A stretch of DNA of 36,605 nt from Streptomyces minutiscleroticus (lineage in GTDB: Bacteria; Actinomycetota; Actinomycetes; Streptomycetales; Streptomycetaceae): NCBI RefSeq assembly GCF_014650875.1, contig NZ_BMVU01000057.1, positions 1-36,605 on the forward strand, in the 5' to 3' direction. The position numbers were made by a program, and so were the translations under genes. A model generated the notes under the pieces. It saw only the letters and a program-made list of their open reading frames with translations. It had not been told where the DNA came from and made no database searches. Shown here in pieces: positions 24,625-32,943 of the stretch. How positions within the stretch are numbered: position 1 is the first letter of the stretch; every line of letters starts with the position of its first letter.

Positions 24625-26510
24625 GTGACAAGTGGGAGGGATGAACTCGCGGAACTGCTGCAGCGTGCCGGGCTGGAGATCGTGGGGGAGTGGGGGACCG
24701 AGGAGGTGCTGCCGCCCCGGGCCGCGTGGCGGCCGGTCGTCGGGAGCAGGGTCGAGCCGACCGTGGCGGTACGGGACGACCGGCCCGACCTGGTGGCCGA
24801 GCTCAACGCGCAGTGGCACCGGCTCGCGACCGAGAACGGAGTCATCGGTGAGGACGGAGTCTTCCTCATCGATGTCGCCGGCAACTGGACGGGGTGCGCT
24901 CCCAGACGCTGGACGCGCGTGAGGCTCACCGACCGGTGGGATCTCGCCGGGGTGCTCGGCGAGCGACCGGGTCAGCCGGAGTTCGTCGCTCTGGCGACGG
25001 ACGGGGACACCCTGCTGGGGGTGACCACCGAGGAGTACGCGGTCTGGCTCATCGTGGTGGACCGCATCCGTGAGCGCCAGGAGCGGGCCGCGGAGGCGGC
25101 AGTTCAGGAGAGCCCGCAGGAACGGGCCACTGCTTGGGCGTCCCTGCTCAAGGGACCGAGGCCGCCGGCCAGGCTGCGCGAGGTGTGGGGAGATGGGCTG
25201 GCGCTCAATCCGTCCGTCCCCGATGACCTGCGGGCCGGCCTGCTGGGCCGGTCGCGCTCTCTCCTGTACCGGCCGCTGCCGACGGCGGTCGTGGAGGCGG
25301 CCATGGCCCACCCGGACCGGAAGGTGCGGCAGCAGCTGGCCGAGGTCCAGGCGAACATCACGACTGAGCAGTGGGTTCGCCTGATCCTGGGGGAGCGGGA
25401 CGCCCGGCACCGCTGGATCCTCACCATGCTCGCGGCCGACCGGCGTGCCGAACTGACCGATTCCGCGTACGAGCAGCTTGCCGCTGACCCCTCGGCCCGC
25501 GTCCGGGAAGAGGCCGCTCGTCTTCCTGGCCTGCCCGCGCACGTCCTCACCGTCCTGGCCACCGACGTCGATCCGTCCGTACGGGCTGCGGCCTGCCGAA
25601 GGGCCTGGCCGCACCTGGAGGACCGGATACGCCGAGGGCTCCTCGACGACCCCTCGGACGAGGTCCGCGTCGAGGCACTGCTTCAGCACCACCAGGATCA
25701 CCCGATGCCTCGGGCGGTCTTCGACTTCCTTGGGTCCACGGACCGCGCGGTGAGGGAGTGCCGCCTGGCACGCGACCTCTCCGAACACCTGATCCGTCAC
25801 GGCGATCCGGCCCAGCGGCGTTCCTTGGCGGGCAACCCGCACCTGGCGGCGGACCTGGTGGCGTTCCTTGGCCGGGACGCCGACAGAGCCGTCCGCTTCG
25901 AAGTCTCCAAACGTCCCGACCTCACCGAGGAACAACGAGCACGCGTCGACATCGACTTCGACCCGAACGTCCATTACCACCCGCTCGACTGGGTCGTGGC
26001 GCTGCACGACGATGCGGACGCCATGCGCCGTCTGGCCGCGTCCTCCCATCCCCTCGTCCGCAGGAGTGTCGCCCAGGCCAAGACTCTTCCCCCGGATGTC
26101 GTGGAACGTCTGGCCGGGGACGAAGACCGTGTCGTGCGCCTCTTCCTCGCCGAATCCTGCGACGACGCACCCGCCGACATGCTGCTGGAGGTCTGGCAGT
26201 GGTGGACCGGCAGTCTCAGCGTTCCCGACCGCCCCCACGGCCATCCGAACTTCCCCCGCAGCGGCCTCCTCCGCTACGCCGACGACCCGAATCCCGATTG
26301 TCGGTCGTATCCGCGATACGGCTGCTGGACGACCCGCACGAGCACATACGCCATGCGGCCGTCAGGCACCCGCACCTCCCCGCGCATGTGTTGGTCCGGC
26401 TGCTCCGGGACGCAGACACCGCACAGACCGCGGCCCAGCACCCGGCGCTGCCTCTCCCCGTCGTGGAGCACATGCTCCGGTCCGTGACCGGTACTGCTCC
26501 CGGATCATGA
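24625..26510 (+). pseudogene. HEAT-like repeat protein, about 628 aa, frameshifted near the end
   Basis: From GTG 24625 (AGGAAGGA 9 bases upstream) the first 200 residues form a separate domain (GRDELAELLQRAGLEIVGEW, ENGVIGEDGVFLIDVAGNWT). Then follow many HEAT/leucine-rich-variant helix pairs of about 20-25 residues, for example MAHPDRKVRQQLAEVQ, LAADPSARVREEAARLPGLP, TDVDPSVRAAACRRAWPHLE and DDPSDEVRVEALLQHH. Such proteins are protein-interaction scaffolds; no enzyme motif is visible. After DDPNPDCR at about 26298 the repeat pattern moves to another frame, continuing AIRLLDDPHEHIRHAAVRHP and LPAHVLVRLLRDADTAQTAA to a stop at 26510. A single missing base explains this, either a real mutation or a sequencing error. 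Without it the protein ends 7 residues earlier with an unrelated tail. Confidence 0.75.
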
Positions 26511-26930
26511 GCCAACGATCGGTTGCGGTCCCAGGACCTCGTCGTACGTCAAGGTCTGTACGAAGAAGCTCGATGTCGGCGTGCTTCTCGACGCTGCGCC
26601 GGTTCCGGCGAGGTGAGCGGTCCTTCGGCGTCATGTCGCGATGGAAGCGTCTGCACGGATACTTCCGTTGCCGCCTTCCGGCGAGTGACTCTGTCGCAAC
26701 TCAGCTCGCTCGGTGCCCGCTGGATTCGCCCTTTTCGGGCACTTGCCCTGAAAAGCGACCTGCAGAATGGCGCCTCTCGCGGCCGAACGCGACCTTCCCG
26801 GGGTGGTCCGACCTTCGGGGTCGAGATAGGCCGCCAGAGAGCCGCTCAGCCGATCCGGTCAATCAATAGGCGCACTGATCGCCTTGCGCACTACCTCGGG
26901 CACGTGGTCTCAACACGGCCTGGCGCGCCC
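26511..26930. other. Gene-free stretch before the toxin-antitoxin locus
   Basis: Short frames on both strands look like noncoding DNA. A patch near 26530-26610 reads SSYVKVCTKKLDVGVLLDAA in one frame, which may be a worn gene end, but I cannot place it. Confidence 0.3.
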
Positions 26931-26949
26931 AGGTACCAAGTAGGTACCA
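26931..26949. promoter_or_regulatory. Two AGGTACCA boxes, candidate operator of the TA locus
   Basis: AGGTACCA occurs at 26931-26938 and 26942-26949, an 11-base period, ending 8 bases before the antitoxin start. Each contains the palindrome GGTACC. Helically phased short boxes next to a ribbon-helix-helix antitoxin gene are typical of autoregulation. Confidence 0.5.
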
Positions 26950-26957
26950 TCAGAGCC

Positions 26958-27197
26958 ATGCCATCGCTGAATGTGTCCTTCACCGACGAAGAGATGGAAG
27001 GCGTGCGCGCGGCCGCCGCCGCCGAGGGCAAGAGCCTGAAGCAGTATCTTCACGATCTCGGTGTGCGTGAGATGCAGCGCAAGCGGTTCGTTGCCGGCGC
27101 CACCTCATGGGCGGACAAGCTGCGCGCCGAGTTCGACGACGCTTTTCCCGACGAGGTCCCTCCCTCCCAGCGCGACCGTGGAGCCACCGCCGCCTGA
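26958..27197 (+). CDS. Ribbon-helix-helix type antitoxin
   Basis: The 79-aa product begins MPSLNVSFTDEEMEGVRAAA and continues AAEGKSLKQYLHDLGVREMQ, a strand plus two helices as in Arc/FitA-like antitoxins. The C-terminal half (SWADKLRAEFDDAFPDEVPP) is acidic and probably disordered until it binds the toxin. ATG 26958 follows two AGGTACCA boxes that leave little room for a ribosome site (CAGAG). Its stop shares one base with the toxin start (TGATG), so translation is coupled. Order and sizes fit a type II toxin-antitoxin pair. Confidence 0.8.
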   Translation: MPSLNVSFTDEEMEGVRAAAAAEGKSLKQYLHDLGVREMQRKRFVAGATSWADKLRAEFDDAFPDEVPPSQRDRGATAA

Positions 27198-27580
27198 TGA
27201 GTGGAGCACTGCACATCGATGTCTCCTGGCTGCTGGACGTCCAGGAGGCCGCCCTCGGACACGAGGACGTGACGGTCGCGGACTACTCCGCGTTGGTGGC
27301 GGCCGTCGCTCGGCACAAGACGAAGATGCCGACGCTTGATGCCTCGGATCCCGATGCCGCCTGGCGCGCGGCCGCATTGCTGCACACCATCGTGCGCCTT
27401 GAGCCACTTCCGCATCGGAACTCCCTCTACGCCGCATTCGTCGCCGCCCAGTACATGGACCAGTCCGGGGAAGGCGTCGATCCGCCCTACGGAGCTCTGT
27501 CCGAGCTGGTACGCAAGATCCGGGACACCCGCCTGAGCGTCTACGACGTCGCCGGTGCGCTGCGCTCCTGGAGAATCTGA
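27197..27580 (+). CDS. Fic/Doc-like toxin with degenerate Fic motif
   Basis: The 127-aa product reads IDVSWLLDVQEAALGHEDVT, AWRAAALLHTIVRLEPLPHR, NSLYAAFVAAQYMDQSGEGV and ends SVYDVAGALRSWRI. The helix arrangement and the LLHxIV...AAFxAAxYM pattern correspond to Doc, where LLHxIxxxHPFxDGNKRTA is the active site. Here HPFxDGNKR is replaced by EPLPHRNSLYA (69-79): the catalytic His is gone and only the Asn remains. Streptomyces proteins of this type are annotated as Fic-family toxin components, but phosphorylation or AMP transfer by the usual chemistry looks unlikely. It overlaps the antitoxin stop by one base. Confidence 0.75.
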   Translation: MSGALHIDVSWLLDVQEAALGHEDVTVADYSALVAAVARHKTKMPTLDASDPDAAWRAAALLHTIVRLEPLPHRNSLYAAFVAAQYMDQSGEGVDPPYGALSELVRKIRDTRLSVYDVAGALRSWRI

Positions 27581-27619
27581 ACCACCGCAGGCTGCGAGCC
27601 CCGGCAGAGCCTGCTCCCT

Positions 27620-27637
27620 GCGGCACCTCGGTGCCGC
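27620..27637 (+). terminator. Hairpin after the toxin gene
   Basis: GCGGCAC and GTGCCGC pair around a CCTCGG-type tight turn 40 bases after the toxin stop. A rho-independent terminator without T run is likely. Confidence 0.5.
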
Positions 27638-27645
27638 ACCTGACT

Positions 27646-27963
27646 TCAGCGGTAGATCGTGATCCCGAGGGGCCGGGCGGGCTCACCAGTCACCGCGGGG
27701 GAGACCCACTGCCCGCCGATTCGACGTACAGCCGCCACGTACAGGCTCCCGGCCACGGTCGGAAGCAGGAAGACGAGGGCCGTACGGACGACGAACCCTC
27801 GCCCCGGGGCACGGCCCAGGTGCGCCCGGGCCGCACGGCTCACACGGGGCCCGGGAACACCTCGCGCGGCGTTCGCGTCCGCCTTCCCGATCGCGCGGCG
27901 TAGTCTCCACCGGCTTCTCCCGGTCGCGATACCCAGGCGCACTCCCTCGGCGTCGCACACCAA
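27646..27963 (-). CDS. Doubtful hypothetical membrane protein or remnant
   Basis: A minus-strand frame open from about 28068 reads VHLLAVLFPAADAPIRKSFC, GSAYRTLLVCDAEGVRLGIA, TGRSRWRLRRAIGKADANAA, then RGFVVRTALVFLLPTVAGSL and YVAAVRRIGG to a stop at 27646. The last part is a likely transmembrane helix. The only start codons in reach are TTG (27963) and CTG, and there is no ribosome site. It may be the 3' part of a larger gene whose start was removed by the origin region. Function unknown. Confidence 0.3.
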   Translation of the reverse strand: MVCDAEGVRLGIATGRSRWRLRRAIGKADANAARGVPGPRVSRAARAHLGRAPGRGFVVRTALVFLLPTVAGSLYVAAVRRIGGQWVSPAVTGEPARPLGITIYR

Positions 27964-28239
27964 CAGGGTCCGGTACGCGCTGCCGCAGAACGACTTCCTG
28001 ATCGGGGCGTCGGCCGCCGGGAACAGGACGGCCAGCAGGTGAACCCGGTGAGCTGCGGGGAGTCCTCAAGACGGGCCGGGTGGCCGGCCGGTTCGCGCGG
28101 GTCGAACACCGGTGCCGGATGAGAGCCGTGTGGTCGGGCCTGCCGGGCAAGAGCTGCTGGTCGATCGCCGAGTGGGCCGGGTCGCCGAGTCCGGGCGGCA
28201 TGCAGTACCTGCCCGGGCAGGGCGGGGAGGTTCACGCTT

Positions 28240-28763
28240 GGGTCGCTTCAGTCGCTCGGTCGCTGAGAGCAGCCCGTCCTTGGCGCAGCGACTGAGGACT
28301 CAGCGACCGGGGGGTTCTTCAGTCGCTCTGCAGTCGAGCGCAAAAGTGCAGGTCAGATGGGTTGTAAGAAGAGGGAAGCGACTGAAGCGACCCAAGGTCG
28401 GGGTATATGAAGACATTCGTGCGTGCGCGTGTGCGTCATATATAGGAGCCTTCAGTCGCTTCAGTCGCTGTTTTGGGATGCGCACCCTTTCTGAACAGGT
28501 ATTTTCCGGGTGGCTCCAGAACAGCGACCGAACGCGGCCCGGTCGCTGCGGTCTGCGTTGGGTCGCTGGAGACCGTCGGACCGGTCGCATCATCGACACG
28601 GTTTAAAGGTTCTTTGCATGTGCTCCATGGCCTCAGCCGTCACATTCGCTAGTCTGTGTCCATCGTTGAGTCGCTTCGGTCGCTGTCAGGGGGTCCAGAT
28701 GTCTGCTGAGCTGCAGTTTTCCCCCAGCGACCCAGAGTCGCCGGCTACTGGTCCTTCAGTCGC
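28240..28763. repeat. Iteron field 2 / candidate replication origin of module 2
   Basis: The dyad AGCGACTGAAGCGAC is present at 28377-28391 and inverted at 28242-28256 and 28455-28469; a one-mismatch copy lies at 28670-28684. Half-sites (TCAGTCGCT or AGCGACTGA) are at 28287-28295, 28319-28327 and, inside the primase gene, 28755-28763. Further TCGCT half-sites lie between 28500 and 28590. AT-rich patches (GTATATGAAG near 28402, CATATATAGG near 28437, GTTTAAAGG near 28601) separate the clusters. The field ends at the start of the module-2 primase, mirroring field 1. Confidence 0.75.
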
Positions 28764-29814
28764 TGGGCGATCACTGGCCACTGCGCGTTGGTGCGCGCGC
28801 CGTGGCTGGCCGGTCCATCCTCTGGCTTCCGGTCGCAAGACGCCCACCGCGAACTGCGCGGAATGCCGCGCCTCCTCCCACAAGCCCGCGAACTGCCCCT
28901 GCCTTCCCGCCGGCCGCTGGTGCCACGGGTTCCATGCGGCCACGCTGGACCCCCAGCGCATCGAACAGTGGTGGGGCCCCCACCCGGAGTTCGGCGTAGG
29001 CGTCGCCTGCGGTCCGGCCGGGCTGGTCGTCATCGACATCGACGCCCATCCCGCCCAGCCGCCGGGCCGGGACCGGATCCTGCCCGGAATCCCCATCGCC
29101 GACCATGTGGACCTCACCGGGCTGGCCAGCGGCTTCCACACGCTGGCCGTCCTGGCCGCGCTCCGGGGCCGGCCCAGTCCCGCTGAGGACGACACGACGC
29201 TGCGGGTGCGTACCCCCTCTGGTGGCCTGCACGTCTGGTACCGGGCGACCGACGACCGGCAGTGGCAGTGCTCCGCAGGTTCCGGCATGGGCCGGGCCCT
29301 GGCCTGGCAGGTCGACGTGCGCGCCCACGGCGGCTACATCGTCGCGCCCGGGACCACCACCCTCAGCGGCGCCTATGTGCCGGTCGGCGACGTCCGGGAA
29401 CCGGCACCGCTCCCCGCCTGGCTCGCGCAGGAGCTCGAGCGCACCGGCCACCTGCCCGAGCGCCAGGTCTCCGCTCCCCGCCTGGTGCCCCCTCGCGCCC
29501 AGCAGGCGGTCATTGCCGCAGGCGGCGGCCGCCGGCGTGCCCAGCAGACCCTCACAGCCGTTCTGGCCCCGGTCGAGGCCTGCGGCCGGGTCACGGAAGG
29601 AGCGGGCTTCTCCGACGCCCTCAACCGTGCCGCATACACCCTCGGTGGCCTCGTCGCGGCCGGCCGTCTGTCCAAAGAGGAGGCGGAGCACGCCTTGCTG
29701 GAGACGGCGGTGGCCGCGCGTCCGCATCAGGAACGCCGTTGCGAACAGATCATCCGCAGTGGCCTGGCCGCCGGCCTTGCGAAGCCTCTCTACGCCAGCG
29801 GGGGATGCCCGTGA
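28699..29814 (+). CDS. Primase-polymerase (AEP superfamily) of replication module 2
   Basis: The 371-aa protein parallels the module-1 enzyme: RSLATARWCARRGWPVHPLA, the Cys-rich insert NCPCLPAGRWCHGFHAATLD, the catalytic motif LVVIDIDAHP (both Asp present), TPSGGLHVWYRA with the expected His, and QVDVRAHGGYIVAPGTTTL. The helical C-terminal part (NRAAYTLGGLVAAGRLSKEE) is also shared. The Cys-rich insert has more cysteines than in module 1 (NCAEC before NCPC), so zinc binding is better supported here. I chose ATG 28699, since upstream frame sequence is iteron DNA. It overlaps the helicase gene by four bases. Confidence 0.9.
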   Translation: MSAELQFSPSDPESPATGPSVAGRSLATARWCARRGWPVHPLASGRKTPTANCAECRASSHKPANCPCLPAGRWCHGFHAATLDPQRIEQWWGPHPEFGVGVACGPAGLVVIDIDAHPAQPPGRDRILPGIPIADHVDLTGLASGFHTLAVLAALRGRPSPAEDDTTLRVRTPSGGLHVWYRATDDRQWQCSAGSGMGRALAWQVDVRAHGGYIVAPGTTTLSGAYVPVGDVREPAPLPAWLAQELERTGHLPERQVSAPRLVPPRAQQAVIAAGGGRRRAQQTLTAVLAPVEACGRVTEGAGFSDALNRAAYTLGGLVAAGRLSKEEAEHALLETAVAARPHQERRCEQIIRSGLAAGLAKPLYASGGCP

Positions 29815-31331
29815 CATCCCCTCGTAACGAGACCCTCTTCGACTTCGACCCCGAAGCCGTGGCCGCTCAGATCCGCGCCCAAGGGAAGGTGTCCGTGTCC
29901 GTGCCGGTCACCACCGAAGAGCCCCCCGCCGGTGAGGCGACGGCGGCGGGACTGCTGCCCGATACGCTGTCCGACCGCGGCAATGCCAAGCTGTTCGTCA
30001 AGCTGTACGCCAACGACTACCGGCACGTGCCGGGCATCGGCTGGTACCGGTGGGACACCACCCGCTGGCAGATCGACGAGGACGACACCGTTCTGTGGGC
30101 GGCCGGCGATCTGGCCGAGAACATCGCCGTTCACGACCCCCGGGGCGTCTTCACCACTCAGGCGCTGGGACAGCACCGCCGCCGGGCGTTGTCCACCACC
30201 GGCATCAACGCCATGCTCACCCAGGCCAAGTCGGCCCCGGGCATGGTCCTCAACGCATCCCTGCTGGATGCCGACCCTTACGCTCTGTGTACGCCGGACG
30301 GCATCGTGGACCTGCGGACAGGGCTGGCGAAGGCCCCCGATCCGAACATGGACTTCCACTCGCGTTCGACCACGGTCGGTCCCGAGCACGTGCCTACGCC
30401 CCGGTGGACGAGGTTCCTCTCCGACACCTTCGGCGAGGACGCCGAGGGCCAGGAGATGATCTCCTACCTGCAACTGCTGCTCGGCTACTCCATCACCGGC
30501 GACGTCGGCGGCCAGGTGCTGCCCTTCCTGTTCGGTTCCGGCAAGAACGGTAAGTCCGTCCTGCTGGACGTACTGATGAAGCTTCTCGGTGACTACGCGG
30601 ACGCCGCCCCGCCCGGCTTCCTCATGGCCCGGCCCTTCGAGGGCCATCCCACCGATCTCGCCGAGCTCCACGGACGACGCGTCATCGTCTGCTCCGAGGT
30701 CAAGCCCGGCGACAAGTTCGACGAAGCCCGGGTGAAGCTGCTCACCGGCGGTGACCGCATCAAAGCCCGGCGCATGCGCCAGGACTTCTTCAGTTTCCAG
30801 CCCACCCACAAACTCTGGCTCCTGGGCAACCACCGACCGGAAGTGGGCACAGGCGGCTTCGCGTTCTGGCGCCGTATGCGGCTGATCCCCTTCGAGCGCG
30901 TGGTGTCCGACGACCGGAAAATCGACAACCTGGCCGACATCCTCGTCACCGAGGAAGGCCCGGGCATCCTCGGCTGGCTCATCGACGGTGCCCGTCGTTA
31001 CCTCGCAGGCCACCGCGACCTGACCGGTCCCGAACGCGTCCGGATCGCCACCACCGCCTACGCCGAGACCGAGGACCACACCGGGCGCTTCTTCGAGGAA
31101 TGCTGCGTTCTGCGCTCGGAGTTGCGTGCCGAGCAGACAGGGCTGTATGCGGCGTACAAGTCCTGGTGTCAGAATGAGGGAGCACCCGCAGTGTCCTCGC
31201 GTGCGTTCGCAGCCCGCGCCCGTGAGCTGGCGGGGCTGGCCTCGCCCAAGGAGATGATTCTGTCCAACCAGCGCAAGTACTACCCGGGTATCGGACTGCT
31301 GGCCGATGAGGAGAGGGAGGCCGCCTCGTGA
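29811..31331 (+). CDS. P4-type SF3 replicative helicase (module 2)
   Basis: The 506-aa protein matches module 1 along its length: DTLSDRGNAKLFVKLYANDY, LLDADPYALCTPDGIVDLRT, Walker A GSGKNGKS (242-249), the Walker B region RRVIVCSEVK, LWLLGNHRPEVGTGGFAFWR and RRMRLIPF. I chose GTG 29811, which gives a GTGA overlap with the primase stop and has GGGGGA just upstream. ATG 29805 two codons earlier is almost as good. The N-terminal 45 residues are unlike module 1, whereas the D5_N-like and ATPase parts are nearly the same by eye. Its stop overlaps the next start as GTGA. Confidence 0.92.
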   Translation: MTSPRNETLFDFDPEAVAAQIRAQGKVSVSVPVTTEEPPAGEATAAGLLPDTLSDRGNAKLFVKLYANDYRHVPGIGWYRWDTTRWQIDEDDTVLWAAGDLAENIAVHDPRGVFTTQALGQHRRRALSTTGINAMLTQAKSAPGMVLNASLLDADPYALCTPDGIVDLRTGLAKAPDPNMDFHSRSTTVGPEHVPTPRWTRFLSDTFGEDAEGQEMISYLQLLLGYSITGDVGGQVLPFLFGSGKNGKSVLLDVLMKLLGDYADAAPPGFLMARPFEGHPTDLAELHGRRVIVCSEVKPGDKFDEARVKLLTGGDRIKARRMRQDFFSFQPTHKLWLLGNHRPEVGTGGFAFWRRMRLIPFERVVSDDRKIDNLADILVTEEGPGILGWLIDGARRYLAGHRDLTGPERVRIATTAYAETEDHTGRFFEECCVLRSELRAEQTGLYAAYKSWCQNEGAPAVSSRAFAARARELAGLASPKEMILSNQRKYYPGIGLLADEEREAAS

Positions 31332-31729
31332 GCTCGCTGATCACCGAGGACGAGATCAGCCACGAAACCGAACTCGTCTGGCTGGAGGACATCGAATCGC
31401 TCGACTACGTCCGCCAGAGCCTGGACCGTCTGCCCACGCGCAAGGGCAAGCCGGCCTACCACCGTGACGGGCGGATGGTCGGGTACGCCCTGCTGGGGCC
31501 GGAAGCCAAGCCCTCCCGTTCTTCGGGCACTTTTCGCCGTCGCGTCTTCTGGCTGCTCCCGCACGACCGCGACAGCGAACCCGCCGGCCTCTACGCCAAG
31601 GGGGCGCCTGCCGAAGCAGTCGACCCCCGTACGCTCACCGCACGGGTGAAGGGCTACAAGACGGAGCGCTCCGAGGGCGGTCCGCCGTCGACTGCCATGA
31701 AGGAACTCGGGATAACGCTGCCTCTGTGA
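31328..31729 (+). CDS. Replication-module small protein, 133 aa (module 2)
   Basis: The product begins MSSLITEDEISHETELVWLE and contains SLDYVRQSLDRLPTRKGKPA, YHRDGRMVGYALLGPEAKPS, RRRVFWLLPHDRDSEPAGLY and AKGAPAEAVDPRTLTARVKG. It is clearly paralogous to the 125-aa protein of module 1. Start is GTG 31328, overlapping the helicase stop (GTGA). No 66-aa gene lies in between, unlike module 1. Conservation in both modules suggests that it is needed for replication or its control. No known domain is recognisable. Confidence 0.85.
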   Translation: MSSLITEDEISHETELVWLEDIESLDYVRQSLDRLPTRKGKPAYHRDGRMVGYALLGPEAKPSRSSGTFRRRVFWLLPHDRDSEPAGLYAKGAPAEAVDPRTLTARVKGYKTERSEGGPPSTAMKELGITLPL

Positions 31730-31774
31730 CCGTCCCGGCAGGCCGGAACACGTCCCTCCTTCAAGGGAGTCCCG

Positions 31775-31867
31775 ATGCGCCGCCCCGGACCGCTCACCGC
31801 GCTGCGTACGGACAACGTTCTGAACGGTAAGCCGGAAGGTGGGTCGCTTCAGTCGCTGCCCGATTGA
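31775..31867 (+). CDS. Possible 30-aa peptide reading into an iteron copy
   Basis: AAGGGAG 5 bases before ATG 31775 is a strong ribosome site. The frame codes for MRRPGPLTALRTDNVLNGKP plus EGGSLQSLPD, the end being encoded by the iteron copy at 31843-31857. It may be chance. Confidence 0.25.
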   Translation: MRRPGPLTALRTDNVLNGKPEGGSLQSLPD

Positions 31868-31937
31868 ATGAAGGTGCTCTGACCAGCGCGTTCGCTGATG
31901 AGACGCTTCCTTGTCCAGTCACTGTGCTGAGTCGCTG
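31841..31937. repeat. Module-2 iteron copies downstream of module 2
   Basis: GGGTCGCTTCAGTCGCT at 31841-31857 repeats exactly the 17 bases at 28240-28256. A weaker pair (CCAGTCACT and GAGTCGCTG) lies at about 31915-31937. Module 2 is thus bracketed by its own repeat. The rest of 31868-32231 holds no gene or further signal that I can see. Confidence 0.7.
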
Positions 31938-32231
31938 CACCGATCCCACCCGCTCCCGGACGCATCCGCCCTCGGGCGACCTCATCCTTCGCCCACCTGC
32001 CGGCCATGGCCGGAAGAGCGCAGTCACCGTGCCGGACCACGAAGCGGTGACCACGCTGACCGTCGCGCCCATCATCGGGAACGGCCTCCGCCGCTCAGGA
32101 GGCGCGGCCGGCCGACGGGCATGTAGCCACAAGCCCGCACTCCGCGAGGAACGTACGGAACCCTCGCCCCGCATCCCGACCACCGGTCGACGACGAACCC
32201 GTCCCGGCGTCGAGCCTGCGAAAATCGCAGG

Positions 32232-32693
32232 ATGGGCCTGTGGAACAAGCTGACCGGCACCAGGCATCCCGACGGCCGTACCGCACCGCTGTCGCACACG
32301 GCGGTCCGGGCCGTGCTGCTCGCACTCGACGGGGCTGAGGTGCCCTACCGTGTACGCAACGCCCTGCCGGCCGAGAAGGCCGACCTGGTGGCCGAGTGCC
32401 GCATCCAGCGCGTGGGCGTGCGCCTGAAGACCAGAATGCGGCTGGTGCCGGACGAACAAGAGGTGCGCTTCCTCCATGAGCGGTGGGAGAACCGCCCGGC
32501 CGGCAACGCCGGCACGCAGTACGGACGCGGCCACGCGCCCGCGGTGTTCCGGCAGTGGGAGACCCGGCAGGGCCCCGACGGCAGACGACACAAGGTCGAG
32601 GTCTTCCGCTTCGACACGAGGGAGATGACGGACCCCCTGCAGAACGCGGTACTCGGTGCCGGATGGACCTGGCGAGGAGTCTTCAGACTGTGA
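32232..32693 (+). CDS. Conserved hypothetical protein, 153 aa
   Basis: The product begins MGLWNKLTGTRHPDGRTAPL, then SHTAVRAVLLALDGAEVPYR and RLVPDEQEVRFLHERWENRP, and ends MTDPLQNAVLGAGWTWRGVF. It is soluble and basic at the N-terminus and resembles uncharacterised Streptomyces proteins with an alternating strand-helix build. ATG 32232 is preceded only by a weak CGCAGG. It is intact, read alone, and convergent with the secreted-protein gene on its right. No function can be given. Confidence 0.75.
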   Translation: MGLWNKLTGTRHPDGRTAPLSHTAVRAVLLALDGAEVPYRVRNALPAEKADLVAECRIQRVGVRLKTRMRLVPDEQEVRFLHERWENRPAGNAGTQYGRGHAPAVFRQWETRQGPDGRRHKVEVFRFDTREMTDPLQNAVLGAGWTWRGVFRL

Positions 32694-32943
32694 AGCCCGC
32701 TGGGAGAAACCACCGTGCGGTGCCACAGCCGCTGAGTTCGCCTCATGGTCCTGGAGTGCCGTCTCGACCGGGCGACGACCTGGATGCAGGAGGCGAACGA
32801 GGTCGTCCCCCCACGCATCGGACTGCCGTACCTCGCCGCCGTACGACGGCGGTGCCCGTCAGCCGGTCCGCGCACGGAGGCCGACGGGGCCCTCGGGTGT
32901 CTCGGGGCACCCACCGACCGGTCCACACGGAACCGCCTGGCCG

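Noticed and set aside
24421..26244. 607-codon open frame on the minus strand opposite the HEAT-like gene
   Set aside because: No domains and a composition typical of antisense shadows. The plus strand shows clear repeat units and a ribosome site.
29262..29810. N-terminal extension of helicase 2 inside the primase gene
   Set aside because: It is an alternative-frame reading of the primase. The helicase proper starts at 29811 or 29805.
11940..32000. CRISPR array or tRNA genes
   Set aside because: The direct and inverted repeats are too short and irregularly spaced for CRISPR. I saw no cloverleaf with conserved tRNA loops, though I could not scan every base.
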